DNA of 64,000 nt from Paraburkholderia podalyriae (GTDB lineage Bacteria; Pseudomonadota; Gammaproteobacteria; Burkholderiales; Burkholderiaceae). Positions 8,359-17,223 of this stretch are shown one piece after another. Every line of letters starts with the position of its first letter. Within the stretch, counting starts at the first letter, position 1. A program made the position numbers and the translations under genes. Where the stretch lies: the NCBI RefSeq assembly GCF_014397785.1, contig NZ_VZQQ01000019.1:1-64000 (forward strand), read 5' to 3'. The notes beneath the pieces were generated by a model. That model saw only the letters and a list, made by a program, of their open reading frames with translations, did no database searches and was not told where the DNA came from.

Positions 8359-9962
8359 TGTCCGGTTGCCATCCCTATATCACCGAGTTCGAAACGATGT
8401 GGACTCTGCTCAGGCCGTACCGTCCCATCGCTTTCGGGACGCGCATGGCCCGCATCACCGGACATCCGAAGCAGGCGCTGCTGCTCTCGCAGCTCGTGTA
8501 CTGGACGCGACGCGGACGCGACGTGGAGGTCAACGGCGGCTGGATCCACAAGACCCGCGAACACTGGCTGATCGAGACAGGCCTGTCGCGTGAAGAGCAG
8601 GAAAATGCGCGGCGGCGCATGCGGGACCTGAACCTGCTGGCCGAATGGCGTGGCGGTCAGCCTGCGCGCATGCATTACCGGCTGGAGGTGGAAGCCATAT
8701 CGGCCGCGGTTCGTGCGACCTGTCCAATGGCCGTGCAGCTCCCGGCATCGATCGAAGCAATGCGGGCGGACCCGTTCGCGGGTGACGCGTTGCTGGGGCC
8801 GACTGTTGCGTACCGACGCGTTTTTGTTGATCTCGTCGGCAACGTGAATGCCGCGCTGCTGCTCTCGCGCATGGTGCAGTTGCAGCGCCGCGAGGCCGAC
8901 CGGCAATGTACCTGGTTCACGCACACAGCCGGAGAGTGGCAACGCACGCTGGGACTTAACCGGCGTCAGCTCGATAACGCGAGAGCGCGGCTTGTGCGCC
9001 AGGGGCTGATTCGCGAGTTCATGCGCCAGTGCACCGGGCGGCGTGTTTTTACACAGGTCAATGCGGGCGAACTGAAGCGCCAGCTCGAGCGCCTGGTGTC
9101 GCGCGGCGATATGCGCGAGCGGCTCGCGACGCGCAAGCGCCTGCTCGCGCAGAGTCTGCACGAAGAAGACGCGCGTGCAGCCGCAGCGACGCTGCCGGAT
9201 GTTACCCCGGGTAACACCCGGCCGTCCGCCATTGACGTTCATGCGCCACACGCGCGTGCCTGGGCGGTGGAGCGCCCGAAGTCGCCAACCGGAAGTCTCC
9301 GGCTGTATGTGGAGCCGCCTGCGGTGCCACTGCAGTCGGCGGGTTTGATCCATTACCGATGGCGGGAAACGGGCGTTCAAGACGCGCGCGTATACGGAAG
9401 GATTACATACAGGACTACAACGACCGCCGGTGCAGCGATCTTGACCGGCAAGGGGTCAAACGCGGTTGTGGTGGGAATCGATCCTCGCGCCGATTCTGCT
9501 TCGCCGAGCTTGCCATTGCCCGCGGCAGACGACACCAGCGCACTCATCTGGCCCACCATGCTGCCGGTCAACGATCGCGCACTCATCGCCTCGCACCTCG
9601 CACGGGTTCCTGCGACCGACCGCCAGATGTTGCTCGACGAGATGGCGGCAGGCCACCGGCGCCAGCCGGTGCAGTTGCCCGTCGCGTACATCGCAGGGCT
9701 CGTGCGCCGCTACATCGGCGGCGAGTTCATCCCCGCCAGGGCGCACCTCGAGCGCGCGGTACGCAGGCGGGGGATCGGCGGGGCGGCCGGGAGCGCTGGA
9801 TCAGTGCTTCCAGGTGATGCGATGGAGCCGGGCGCGTCAACGCCTGAGACGGCCCGCCGGAATCTCGCGGCGATTCGCGATGCACTGCGCGAACGGATCG
9901 CACATCGCCCTGCGCGTCATTCGGCATGCGGGGCGGCCAGTCAGGCGGGCACCCATGCGTGA
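8355..9962 (+). CDS. STY4528-like replication-associated protein
   Basis: A 535-residue protein with two similar helical winged-helix-like units, about residues 20-115 (TRMARITGHPKQALLLSQLV) and 150-235 (YRRVFVDLVGNVNAALLLSR), each starting with a 'NAALLLSR' or 'KQALLLSQ' helix and ending in a basic wing. After a linker (270-380) comes a C-terminal helical domain. Place and size fit the STY4528 family of pathogenicity-island replication proteins. GGAGG precedes the ATG at 8355. One copy of a 17-bp palindrome (9200-9216) lies inside the linker-coding part. DNA binding is inferred from the fold. Confidence 0.6.
   Translation: MMSGCHPYITEFETMWTLLRPYRPIAFGTRMARITGHPKQALLLSQLVYWTRRGRDVEVNGGWIHKTREHWLIETGLSREEQENARRRMRDLNLLAEWRGGQPARMHYRLEVEAISAAVRATCPMAVQLPASIEAMRADPFAGDALLGPTVAYRRVFVDLVGNVNAALLLSRMVQLQRREADRQCTWFTHTAGEWQRTLGLNRRQLDNARARLVRQGLIREFMRQCTGRRVFTQVNAGELKRQLERLVSRGDMRERLATRKRLLAQSLHEEDARAAAATLPDVTPGNTRPSAIDVHAPHARAWAVERPKSPTGSLRLYVEPPAVPLQSAGLIHYRWRETGVQDARVYGRITYRTTTTAGAAILTGKGSNAVVVGIDPRADSASPSLPLPAADDTSALIWPTMLPVNDRALIASHLARVPATDRQMLLDEMAAGHRRQPVQLPVAYIAGLVRRYIGGEFIPARAHLERAVRRRGIGGAAGSAGSVLPGDAMEPGASTPETARRNLAAIRDALRERIAHRPARHSACGAASQAGTHA
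9200..9216. repeat. 17-bp palindrome, copy 1 (inside the STY4528-like gene)
   Basis: TGTTACCCCGGGTAACA, a perfect dyad with eight-base arms about one central base. It lies within coding sequence for the linker of the STY4528-like protein. Two relatives follow at 10027 and 10065, so it is probably a protein-binding site rather than chance. Confidence 0.65.
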
Positions 9963-10026
9963 CCGGATCCATCGCGTTTGCAGAGCACATGCGCGTACCG
10001 GGCCCGTGTTTTCCCATCGCGCGCGC

Positions 10027-10043
10027 TGTCACCCCGGTTAACA
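10027..10043. repeat. 17-bp palindrome, copy 2 (degenerate)
   Basis: TGTCACCCCGGTTAACA differs from copy 1 at two positions, one in each arm. It lies in the gap before the TIGR03761-like gene. Confidence 0.55.
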
Positions 10044-10064
10044 CGCAACGGTGCGGGGCCGCCT

Positions 10065-10085
10065 GCTGTTACCCGGGGTAACAGC
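10065..10085. repeat. 21-bp palindrome, copy 3
   Basis: A perfect dyad with ten-base arms (GCTGTTACCC and its complement) about one central G. The inner 17 bases match copy 1 except at the central base. It ends 50 bases before the TIGR03761-like start codon, where it could act as an operator. Confidence 0.65.
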
Positions 10086-10135
10086 GCTGGCGTTTCCCTC
10101 ACTGTCCAACGAACACCTGTTTCAGGGAGTCTGTT

Positions 10136-11209
10136 ATGGGTACACCGTCCGCCGCTTCGTCTCGCACCATTGATCCGTCTGTCGACGCCTTCGCGCGCTC
10201 CAAGTCTTCCCCGTTTGCCGACGGTTATGACGTTGATACTGAACGCGCCGTCCTGGCACACCTGATTGCCGACGGTGATCCCGATCCTGCCGATCCGCTG
10301 TTCGGCCGCTACCAGTTGCTTCTCGAACGTGAGGAAGCGCTGAATCGCATGCGCGAGACTCACGCGCTGCGACAGGGCAGCGATCCACTGGTGCGCCCGC
10401 ACGAGGCTCAGGAGATCAGCCGCATGGGTCAGCTTGGGAGCGACGGAGCGGACCGCATGCGGCTGCACACGCGCGACGCGATGCGGCTGTTTCTTGGCCG
10501 GGCCGTAGCTCCAGGGGAGTCGGGACATGCGATGGCGGGCGGCCGCCGTGTGGCTGCGTCGCTGCGCGCGTTGTGGTCTCTGTCGGGCAACGACAACCCC
10601 TATGCGGACTGGAAGCTCATCGAGATCGCGGATCGCATCTCCGGCATCCGGCGCGCGAACGAGCTCGAGCAGCAGCATGCCCGCCAGTTGCTGGATGCCG
10701 CGCACGAAAAAGGCCTCGAGTATTCGGTGCTGCAATCACGCGAACCTGCGCACGTCTCGCTCGAGTTTGGCTCGCCGTACGGTTACATGATCGTCATGCT
10801 GCTGGTCGAGCTCGACTATCTGGTGCGCCTCGTGCGTTCCGCGGTGTTGCGCGACCTGATGTCATCGACAGAGGGCTTCCGGCGCATCGGCTCGGCCAGG
10901 CACCGGTGCCTGTCCGTGTTCCACTTCGCCGTGCACTGCCAGCGCGTGCTCACGCGCGCCGAACTGCTGCCGCTTTCGCGCGTCGATTTTTTGCCGAATG
11001 CGGATGCTGCCGCACGCGAGCGGGTTGAAGCGGCGCGCGCGCTGCTCGGTGTCTTGCCGCGGGATGTCTTTACCGGCGCGCGTGAACCACGTCACAGCCG
11101 GCGGCGCGTGAGCCGCCTGTCGGATGCGGAACTGCGTCTGCTCGACAGTGTGCCGCTGTCCGGGGACGACGCGCTCGCGCAGGCTGCAGCAGACGCCCTG
11201 GTGCAATGA
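10136..11209 (+). CDS. TIGR03761-like ICE protein (PFL_4669 type)
   Basis: A 357-residue protein. The regions 'FGRYQLLLEREEALNRMRET' (residues 56-75) and 'DNPYADWKLIEI' (near 155), with a helical C-terminal half, match the TIGR03761 family of integrating conjugative element proteins as I remember it. AGGGAG lies nine bases before the ATG. It follows the palindrome cluster and precedes the DUF3158-like gene and ssb, the usual order in PFGI-1-class elements. Molecular function is unknown; the neighbourhood suggests DNA processing. Confidence 0.7.
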   Translation: MGTPSAASSRTIDPSVDAFARSKSSPFADGYDVDTERAVLAHLIADGDPDPADPLFGRYQLLLEREEALNRMRETHALRQGSDPLVRPHEAQEISRMGQLGSDGADRMRLHTRDAMRLFLGRAVAPGESGHAMAGGRRVAASLRALWSLSGNDNPYADWKLIEIADRISGIRRANELEQQHARQLLDAAHEKGLEYSVLQSREPAHVSLEFGSPYGYMIVMLLVELDYLVRLVRSAVLRDLMSSTEGFRRIGSARHRCLSVFHFAVHCQRVLTRAELLPLSRVDFLPNADAAARERVEAARALLGVLPRDVFTGAREPRHSRRRVSRLSDAELRLLDSVPLSGDDALAQAAADALVQ

Positions 11210-11225
11210 TGCGAGGACTGTGGCA

Positions 11226-11714
11226 ATGACTGACCGACCTTCGGATCTGGATCGACGTTCAAAGGCCTTTAAGGGTAAGGGAGCCGGCAGCCCTGGGCCA
11301 GCGATGGCGCTACCTGTATCGCGGATCGCGGGCGACGCCGGAATACGCGTGCTGCTGCGCTCGTACGAGCACTGGCTGGAGGGCACTGTGACGGAAATGC
11401 AGACGCTGGCTCTGGAGAGCACGACCACCGGGCTCGACGTGTCGCTGCGCTGCGTGCGCATTGCACTGGCGAGCGGCGCGACGCGCCATCGTCTCGACTG
11501 GTTCGTCCGCGGTGAGCCGCATGCAATCGCCTGGCCGCGCGCGAAGCAATGTTTCAATCGCATTCCGGCGCCGCTGCGCGCGTACCTGCAACAGTGCGAT
11601 GTGCGCGCGAAGGAGCTCAACGCACTGGAGTCGGTTTTCCGGTATGCGGCGAGTCAGCTCGCGATGTACCTGGAGCACGGCACCGTGAAACTTCGACGGA
11701 CCAGTGACACCTGA
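11226..11714 (+). CDS. DUF3158-like ICE protein
   Basis: A 162-residue protein. The N-terminal 'KAFKGKGAGSPG' and the helical C-terminus ending 'ELNALESVFRYAASQLAMYL' recall DUF3158, which sits between the TIGR03761 protein and SSB in related elements. GAGG lies nine bases before the ATG, 16 bases after the previous stop. The function is unknown. The assignment rests on position and weak motif recall. Confidence 0.45.
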   Translation: MTDRPSDLDRRSKAFKGKGAGSPGPAMALPVSRIAGDAGIRVLLRSYEHWLEGTVTEMQTLALESTTTGLDVSLRCVRIALASGATRHRLDWFVRGEPHAIAWPRAKQCFNRIPAPLRAYLQQCDVRAKELNALESVFRYAASQLAMYLEHGTVKLRRTSDT

Positions 11715-11846
11715 GACGGCCGCAGGCGTCTTGTCGTGGCGTGAACAATGGGACATCAGGCTGACGCAGAGCAGCCATCCAAAAAAGCAGGCAATGGACA
11801 GCGCGTTCGTATCGCAGGGGGCAATCCTTGATGAACGGAGTCCGCA

Positions 11847-12416
11847 ATGGGCATCTACGCAGAACTGGTCGGCAACGTGCTGGCGTCGCCGACGATGAAG
11901 CAGGTCAACACCGCCAGCGGCACGCGGCGCATCGTCGAACTGCGCGTCATGTCTGCCAGCTACCGGCGTCTTGACGACGGGACACTGGAGCAGCGCGAAG
12001 GTCGGACCTTTCCGGTCGACGTGACGGTGTGGAATGAGCGCCTGACCGAGCGCGTGATGCAGCACATCCGCACGGGCGCGAGCGTCGTCGTGCGCGGCGA
12101 CTTCTACGTGAGTCCATGGATCAACCGCGAGAACGAGGCGGACGCGGGCGCCCATGTTGACGCCGAATCCATTGCCCTGAACCTCGTGCGCATCGACCAG
12201 GTGGTGTACCGCCCGCGCCAGACGCGCGAGTCCGATGTCCCAGCACAGGACGAAGGCGCCGGCGAGCCAGCCGGCCAGGCCGATGGCGAAGCGGAAGAGT
12301 CCACGTCGGGCGAGGAACCAGGAACGCCGCCGGATCATGCAGACTCCGATGCGGCCACCTCTGACCAGCCTGCAGGCCGGCGTTCGCGTCGGGCGGCGCG
12401 AGCCACGGCCGAATAG
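11847..12416 (+). CDS. ssb: Single-stranded DNA-binding protein
   Basis: A 189-residue protein. Residues 1-125 fit a bacterial SSB oligonucleotide-binding fold: 'GIYAELVGNV' start, 'RIVELRVMSAS' and 'FPVDVTVWNERLTERVMQHI', then 'GASVVVRGDFYV'. The tail is acidic and low in complexity but ends in RATAE, without the DDDIPF-like tip that recruits partner proteins in E. coli SSB. GGAG lies six bases before the ATG. In an ICE such an SSB protects the single strand made during transfer. Confidence 0.8.
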   Translation: MGIYAELVGNVLASPTMKQVNTASGTRRIVELRVMSASYRRLDDGTLEQREGRTFPVDVTVWNERLTERVMQHIRTGASVVVRGDFYVSPWINRENEADAGAHVDAESIALNLVRIDQVVYRPRQTRESDVPAQDEGAGEPAGQADGEAEESTSGEEPGTPPDHADSDAATSDQPAGRRSRRAARATAE

Positions 12417-12497
12417 CTTGCACCTTCGTCGATCTCATGCGCGCGCACCGTTCGCCCTGCATGACTTCTACGCTGGAGTATGGCGGAGGACACGAAA

Positions 12498-12764
12498 ATG
12501 ATGGACGTCAGTTCGCCGGCCATGCCGGACGTTGAGGAACTGCGGATGTTGCGGGCGCTGGTGTATGAGGGCGTAGCGCTCGCGCGCCACGGGCCGTACG
12601 TTGCGCGGTTTCACAGATGGATCGTCCAGGTCTCGCGCGAGGGCCGCTGCAGCGCGGGTTGCCTTGCGCCGGTCACGGTCGAGATCCGCCACCCCCATGG
12701 CGCATTACTCGAGCGCACCTGTCTGGTAGTTGACGACCGCGCCGACCGCGAGACAGGACGATGA
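12498..12764 (+). CDS. Small hypothetical protein
   Basis: An 88-residue protein with a helical first half (DVEELRMLRALVYEGVALAR) and a beta-like second half containing two cysteines. ATG at 12498 is preferred because GGAGG lies eight bases upstream; ATG at 12480 is the alternative. No family is recognised. It continues the core operon between ssb and HU. Confidence 0.45.
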   Translation: MMDVSSPAMPDVEELRMLRALVYEGVALARHGPYVARFHRWIVQVSREGRCSAGCLAPVTVEIRHPHGALLERTCLVVDDRADRETGR

Positions 12765-13030
12765 GGGTGCTTGCGTCATCGCTGGATCGATGTCTTTCGC
12801 TCTTGTGATTGCCGCGTTGAGGCAGGCGGCCGTGACCGTCCATATGCGACGCTGCGGCTATTGGCTTGCCATATCGAGTCCGTCGAATCGGTAAGAGGGG
12901 GCGAGAGAGGGCTTGTGCGGTCAGCTGTCTTCGCGGTACGGTACGCGGATTGGTTTGCTTTGTGGCCGTCCGCGTAGCCGACCACGCCATATCGTGCCGT
13001 CTTATTTTTGCATTGACAGAAGGAGAATTC

Positions 13031-13315
13031 ATGAACAAGCAGGAACTGATTGATGCCGTCGCGTCAGTAACGGGCTCGAGCAAGGCCATCGCGGGCGAGG
13101 CCATCGATGCTTTTATCGGCGCGATCAAGGGCGCGGTGGTCAAGGGTGATAGCGTGCAACTGATCGGATTTGGCTCGTTCAGTCAGGGCAAGCGTGCGGC
13201 GCGCACGGGCCGCAATCCGGCGACCGGTGAGGAGATCAGCATCGCTGCCGCGAAAACGGTGAAGTTCACCGCAGGCAAGGGGTTCAAGGACGCAGTCAAC
13301 GGCGGCGAGCGGTAG
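13031..13315 (+). CDS. HU-type nucleoid protein
   Basis: A 94-residue HU/IHF-family protein. It starts MNKQELIDAVA, has the 'VQLIGFGSFSQGKRAARTGRN' strand and beta-arm region at residues 42-62 with the conserved proline after it (NPATGEEI), and the C-terminal helix. Length and motifs are typical of HU-beta. GGAG lies seven bases before the ATG. It is encoded by the element, so it may bend oriT, attachment or promoter DNA, or buffer the load of incoming DNA. Confidence 0.9.
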   Translation: MNKQELIDAVASVTGSSKAIAGEAIDAFIGAIKGAVVKGDSVQLIGFGSFSQGKRAARTGRNPATGEEISIAAAKTVKFTAGKGFKDAVNGGER

Positions 13316-13368
13316 GAGCGTTATCCCATACCAGGTTAGCCGCACGGCGGTTGCTTCGCGGGGTGCTG

Positions 13369-14598
13369 CTACCGGAGATGCGGCGCGAGCACGTTGCCGA
13401 CGAATGCGGAGGCTGCAGTCGGCCCGAACTGTTCCCGAAGTCGCGCGTTGAGAGCATCGCGGGAAGCGCCGCTCACGCAGGCCGCGTCGGTGAGCGCCGC
13501 ATAGGCATCGAGCACATCTGCCGCCGTGATCTCGTATCCAGCGCCGGCGTCTATCCAGCGCAGAGCGGCCACGCTGCAGGTTATCGCGAACGCCGGCTGC
13601 CGCTGCACGAACTCCCGTGCTGCCCGAATCAGGGTACGCGGATCGGTCGGGCTGGTCCGGATGAGCGACGTCGCGAGATCGAAGAGTCCCGCGTCCTTCG
13701 CGGCCGCAAACCATTTGCCTTCCGAGCCCGGCTCGCTTTCGATCAGGTCCTGCAGGATTGCTGCCTGCGATCTCCCGGGATACTTTCTCGCGATCGCACG
13801 GAAGGTCGCGAGGTACGTCCCTGAGCGGTTAGCCGCGATCGCATACCGCCGGTAGGCCTCGTCCGTCATGCCGCAGGCGAGCAGGATCGTCTCGCAGGCG
13901 AGGGCGATCGCACTTTCCGGCGCATGGGCGTCACGCGACTGCTCGGCGTAACATAGCGCCTCTTCGGGCCGGCCGAGTGCCACGAGCGCCTTTACACCCC
14001 ATTGCCGGTACACCCACCATGTCAAGCGCGCCGAGTCGACCAGTGCGAGCAGTTCGTCGAACCGGTGCGCGACGTAAAGCGCACTCATGCACGCGGTAGT
14101 ACCGACAAAAAATCCACCCTGGCCGTCGGGGCCGATCACATGCGCCGTGATGGGCAACAGCCTGTCCGCCCATGCGGATGCCATATCTGGCGTCGCAGCA
14201 AGTTCTCCCCACACATCGGCGAGGCGTTCGATATACGGCATCTGGTCTTCCTGCAACGCCTCAAAGAGACGTTCCAGCCACGCCTGTCTGATTGTGGAAT
14301 CAACTTTGGCTGCGGCAATCAGGGGAGCCAGTGCATCGATGGCACGATTGACTGCGGTGCCCATCGCGCCGGACGAACTGTCGACCTGTTCCAGTGCCGG
14401 AGACAGTCTTTCGAGCAGGAGCACTGCGCCTTCGGCGGGAAGGACGGCATCGGAGCGCGCCACCTGCCGGATCTCGACGACCGCTTCCTTCAGCCGCTGG
14501 ATCGGCAGCGCTGATTTCCAGCCGAAGGCGTTACGCCGGAAACGGGCGGCAAAGGTCCATCGATGTGAGCTCGTGTGTGACATCCCGGTTTTCAGCAT
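13369..14598 (-). CDS. Helical-repeat hypothetical protein
   Basis: A 409-residue soluble protein dominated by alanine-rich helices in repeating pairs, as in TPR-like proteins; for example 'WWVYRQWGVKALVALGRPEEA' near residues 190-212 and 'ALACETILLACGMTDEAYRR' near 230. It starts directly at the previous gene's stop (TGAATG), so it is coupled to the 290-residue protein. No enzymatic motif is seen. It is convergent with HU. The family is not recognised with confidence. Confidence 0.6.
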   Translation of the reverse strand: MLKTGMSHTSSHRWTFAARFRRNAFGWKSALPIQRLKEAVVEIRQVARSDAVLPAEGAVLLLERLSPALEQVDSSSGAMGTAVNRAIDALAPLIAAAKVDSTIRQAWLERLFEALQEDQMPYIERLADVWGELAATPDMASAWADRLLPITAHVIGPDGQGGFFVGTTACMSALYVAHRFDELLALVDSARLTWWVYRQWGVKALVALGRPEEALCYAEQSRDAHAPESAIALACETILLACGMTDEAYRRYAIAANRSGTYLATFRAIARKYPGRSQAAILQDLIESEPGSEGKWFAAAKDAGLFDLATSLIRTSPTDPRTLIRAAREFVQRQPAFAITCSVAALRWIDAGAGYEITAADVLDAYAALTDAACVSGASRDALNARLREQFGPTAASAFVGNVLAPHLR

Positions 14599-15471
14599 TC
14601 AGCGCGTTTTCATGTAGTGCCGGTAGAGCGCATCGTGCAGATCACGCAGATCGCGGCGGCTTTCTATCAATTCGTGGTGACGGCCCCCGCGCTCGAGCGC
14701 GAGCAGCCGAAGCACGAGTCTTGCTGCCCGTTCGGGGTCGGTGTCACGGCAGGGTTGCGCCTGCTTCAGCAACGGTGCGAGTCCGGTTTTCTGGATCAGC
14801 GCCCAGGCCGGAAACCACGCGAGGTCGGCGATATCGCCGCCTCCCTCAAAGGACGCATCGAATGTCCTGCGCAGCGTGTCCAGCGAGCTGTCCTCGAGAT
14901 GGCGGAGCAGGCCATCGAAACGGGGGGGTGCAAGCCATGCGAGTTCGGCCAGAAGCGGCCAGGCGGCCTCGAGACCATCGAGCCGGTATCGGCATTCGGC
15001 CATCCACATCAGCGGTGCGGGAATGCGTCGCCAGGATTCGAGGCGCGTGACGGCGGCTTCGGCGGCTTTCCAGTCGCCCGCATGCAGGTAGAGCGCGGCG
15101 CCGTGTGCATCGGGTTGGGCCGCACGGAACGCCAGACCCGCGGCGCGTTGCGCGAGTTCGTTCCAGAACGGCGCGAGCCAGGCGATGGCGGCCCGTTCGC
15201 CCATCAGCTGGTTCGCCGAGGGTCGGACGCGGGTCAGTAGCGTCTCCCGCGCGCCAAGCGCGGCGTCATGGTTCGCAAAGGGTAGGCTGCAACGCGCTTC
15301 GAGGGCGGTCACGAGCGTGTCAAGCGCCACGAGCGCCGCATCGTCCGGATATTCATGCCCGAGGATCTGCAGCGCACGACGGGCGCCGGAGGCATCGTGG
15401 TGTTGCAATGCCGACAGGACATCGTTGCGCAGCATCACATCACGGCTGTCGTCAAAAATATCGAGTTGCAT
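14599..15471 (-). CDS. TPR-like hypothetical protein
   Basis: A 290-residue protein starting MQLDIFDDSRDVMLRNDVLS, all helical, with TPR-like alternation (residues 15-60 and 120-185, 'GALYLHAGDWKAAEAAVTRL'-like). I recall similar proteins as conserved hypotheticals in betaproteobacteria. It lies between a small gene and the 409-residue protein, all leftward. Likely a protein-interaction scaffold; partner unknown. Confidence 0.6.
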   Translation of the reverse strand: MQLDIFDDSRDVMLRNDVLSALQHHDASGARRALQILGHEYPDDAALVALDTLVTALEARCSLPFANHDAALGARETLLTRVRPSANQLMGERAAIAWLAPFWNELAQRAAGLAFRAAQPDAHGAALYLHAGDWKAAEAAVTRLESWRRIPAPLMWMAECRYRLDGLEAAWPLLAELAWLAPPRFDGLLRHLEDSSLDTLRRTFDASFEGGGDIADLAWFPAWALIQKTGLAPLLKQAQPCRDTDPERAARLVLRLLALERGGRHHELIESRRDLRDLHDALYRHYMKTR

Positions 15472-15480
15472 GGGTCGGAC

Positions 15481-15684
15481 TCAGAAGAGCTGGTCGCCAG
15501 GATTCACAAGGTTATGCCACTTCACCACGCTCCTCAACTGGCGTCCGTCTTCAAGGATGGACTCGATAATGGCGCGCTGGCCGCTCGCCTCGGCAACCAG
15601 GCGCACCATCCTGTCCCGGTAGCGCATCAGCACACCGATCGGCGGGCAAACGGGGCGCTTTCGTCTTCGGTCGGCATCCGGCAT
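15481..15684 (-). CDS. Small hypothetical protein
   Basis: Up to 67 residues; the coherent part is MRYRDRMVRLVAEASGQ onward (48 residues from an internal ATG at 15627), predicted helix then strand. No ribosome site clearly favours either start. It fills the gap between the TraB-like gene and the TPR-like gene, same strand, nine bases before the next start. The family is not recognised. Confidence 0.4.
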   Translation of the reverse strand: MPDADRRRKRPVCPPIGVLMRYRDRMVRLVAEASGQRAIIESILEDGRQLRSVVKWHNLVNPGDQLF

Positions 15685-15751
15685 TGCGGCATCAGGACAG
15701 CGGGAGCGGGAACGTGGCGGATAATCCCACGCCTGCCCGGACCAACGGCGG

Positions 15752-17008
15752 CTACCGGTTCACCGCACGAAGCAATGGCACACCGGATAGTCGGGCGATT
15801 GCGGCGACACCCTGGCGCTGGATGTGTGCGAGCGGGAGGTCCGCATCGAACCAGCTGTTGGACAGGCTGACGAGCACGTCGGGCGATTGCTGCAGGATGC
15901 GCCAGTGCGGCCACCACAATAGGTCTTCGTAGCAGATCGAGAAGGCCACGCTCTTGCCTGCGACCGTGACGTAGGGCTGGCTGAGACTCCCGCGGATCGC
16001 GCTGACGGCCGCACTGGGGCGCCACAGCGCCGCCGGCACCGGCTGGCGACTGTCCAGGCGACCGTGGTCCGCGCCGACGACGACCGCGCTGTCGGTGTAA
16101 CGCAACGGCGTGCGGGACGCGGTCAGGTCCATGCCGACGATCAATGTTCGCCTGGCCGCGGCGAATGCCTGGATATCGTTACGCCACCAGTAGCCCATCG
16201 CCGGGCGCCACAGCCCCACGATTTCCTCGGGAAGGACCACAACGGTGGCGCCTTCGCTGAACGCACGCTGTGCGCTCGTCTGGACCTGTTGCGTCCGGGC
16301 ATAGAGCGACGCATAACTGGACTGATCGAACCGGCCAAGGCGTGTGTCGAGTGCTGTCCACCGGGACGGTACAACTGGCGCGCTCGCCACACCGCGCGCG
16401 AGAAGGGATAGGATCACCAGCACCGTTGCAACCTGTCGGGCGAAGCGACCGCGCGAGACGGAGGCCGCGCACGCGATGGCGGTTATGCCGAGCACCAGGC
16501 CTGGCGCCTTCCAACCGGGAAAGAGGGTGCTGGCGACATATGCCGGCGATAACCATCCAATGATCCCGAGTGGTGGTACGGTCACGAGCACCGTCGCGAC
16601 GGCGGCGCACAAGGCGTGGCGTGTGGCGCTCGCGTCCGACTCAGGTTTGAGCACGGCCCACGGTGTCGCCAGCACGCACGCCTGCGCGATCCAGAACGAG
16701 ACGCCGAGCATCAGCGCTTCTGGTCGCGTCAGATCTCCATAGCCGGAAAAGAAGCGCATGCACACGAGGGGAATATCTCGTGCGCCAGCAAGGTAATAGC
16801 CGATCCAGATCGCGACCGCCGAGGCGCGTCCCCGCGCGCGCGACCATACGGCTGGCAGGAGCAACAGGAGCACCTGACAGTGCCCCGGGTACCATGTGGC
16901 GAGCGCCACGAGTGCGCCGGTGGCGATCAACGCCACGCATGCGAGGCTGCGCGCGAGAGACCGGACAGGAGCCCGCGTCGATGGAAGAAGTGGAGGCAGC
17001 GCAAACAT
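15752..17008 (-). CDS. Lnt/TraB-like membrane amidohydrolase
   Basis: A 418-residue protein with about seven hydrophobic segments in the first 200 residues and a C-terminal carbon-nitrogen hydrolase domain. 'VVVLPEEIVG' near residue 256 gives the catalytic glutamate and 'VAFSICYEDLLWW' near 360 the catalytic cysteine. The layout is that of apolipoprotein N-acyltransferase, but the protein is shorter and resembles the conjugal-transfer TraB proteins of Agrobacterium plasmids. In a conjugative element it may acylate or process an envelope component of mating. Its position at the head of a four-gene leftward group, away from the virB operon, leaves the substrate open. Confidence 0.7.
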   Translation of the reverse strand: MFALPPLLPSTRAPVRSLARSLACVALIATGALVALATWYPGHCQVLLLLLPAVWSRARGRASAVAIWIGYYLAGARDIPLVCMRFFSGYGDLTRPEALMLGVSFWIAQACVLATPWAVLKPESDASATRHALCAAVATVLVTVPPLGIIGWLSPAYVASTLFPGWKAPGLVLGITAIACAASVSRGRFARQVATVLVILSLLARGVASAPVVPSRWTALDTRLGRFDQSSYASLYARTQQVQTSAQRAFSEGATVVVLPEEIVGLWRPAMGYWWRNDIQAFAAARRTLIVGMDLTASRTPLRYTDSAVVVGADHGRLDSRQPVPAALWRPSAAVSAIRGSLSQPYVTVAGKSVAFSICYEDLLWWPHWRILQQSPDVLVSLSNSWFDADLPLAHIQRQGVAAIARLSGVPLLRAVNR

Positions 17009-17223
17009 GGGTCCAGAGGGAGGCAGCAGTTAGCGGCACGGTCGATGCCGGCCGGACTTTCCCAGTGATGCGCGCTGCACTGTCAAGCATAGGACAGCTT
17101 TTTCGTTCGCGCTACGTCGAGAGATCCGCGTCGAGAGAAAAGACACCAACACAAAAACCTCTTCGCGGAATAGCGGGGAACGCAGAGAGAACTGTCGGCC
17201 AGAAAGCGACCTTCGCCCGACGC

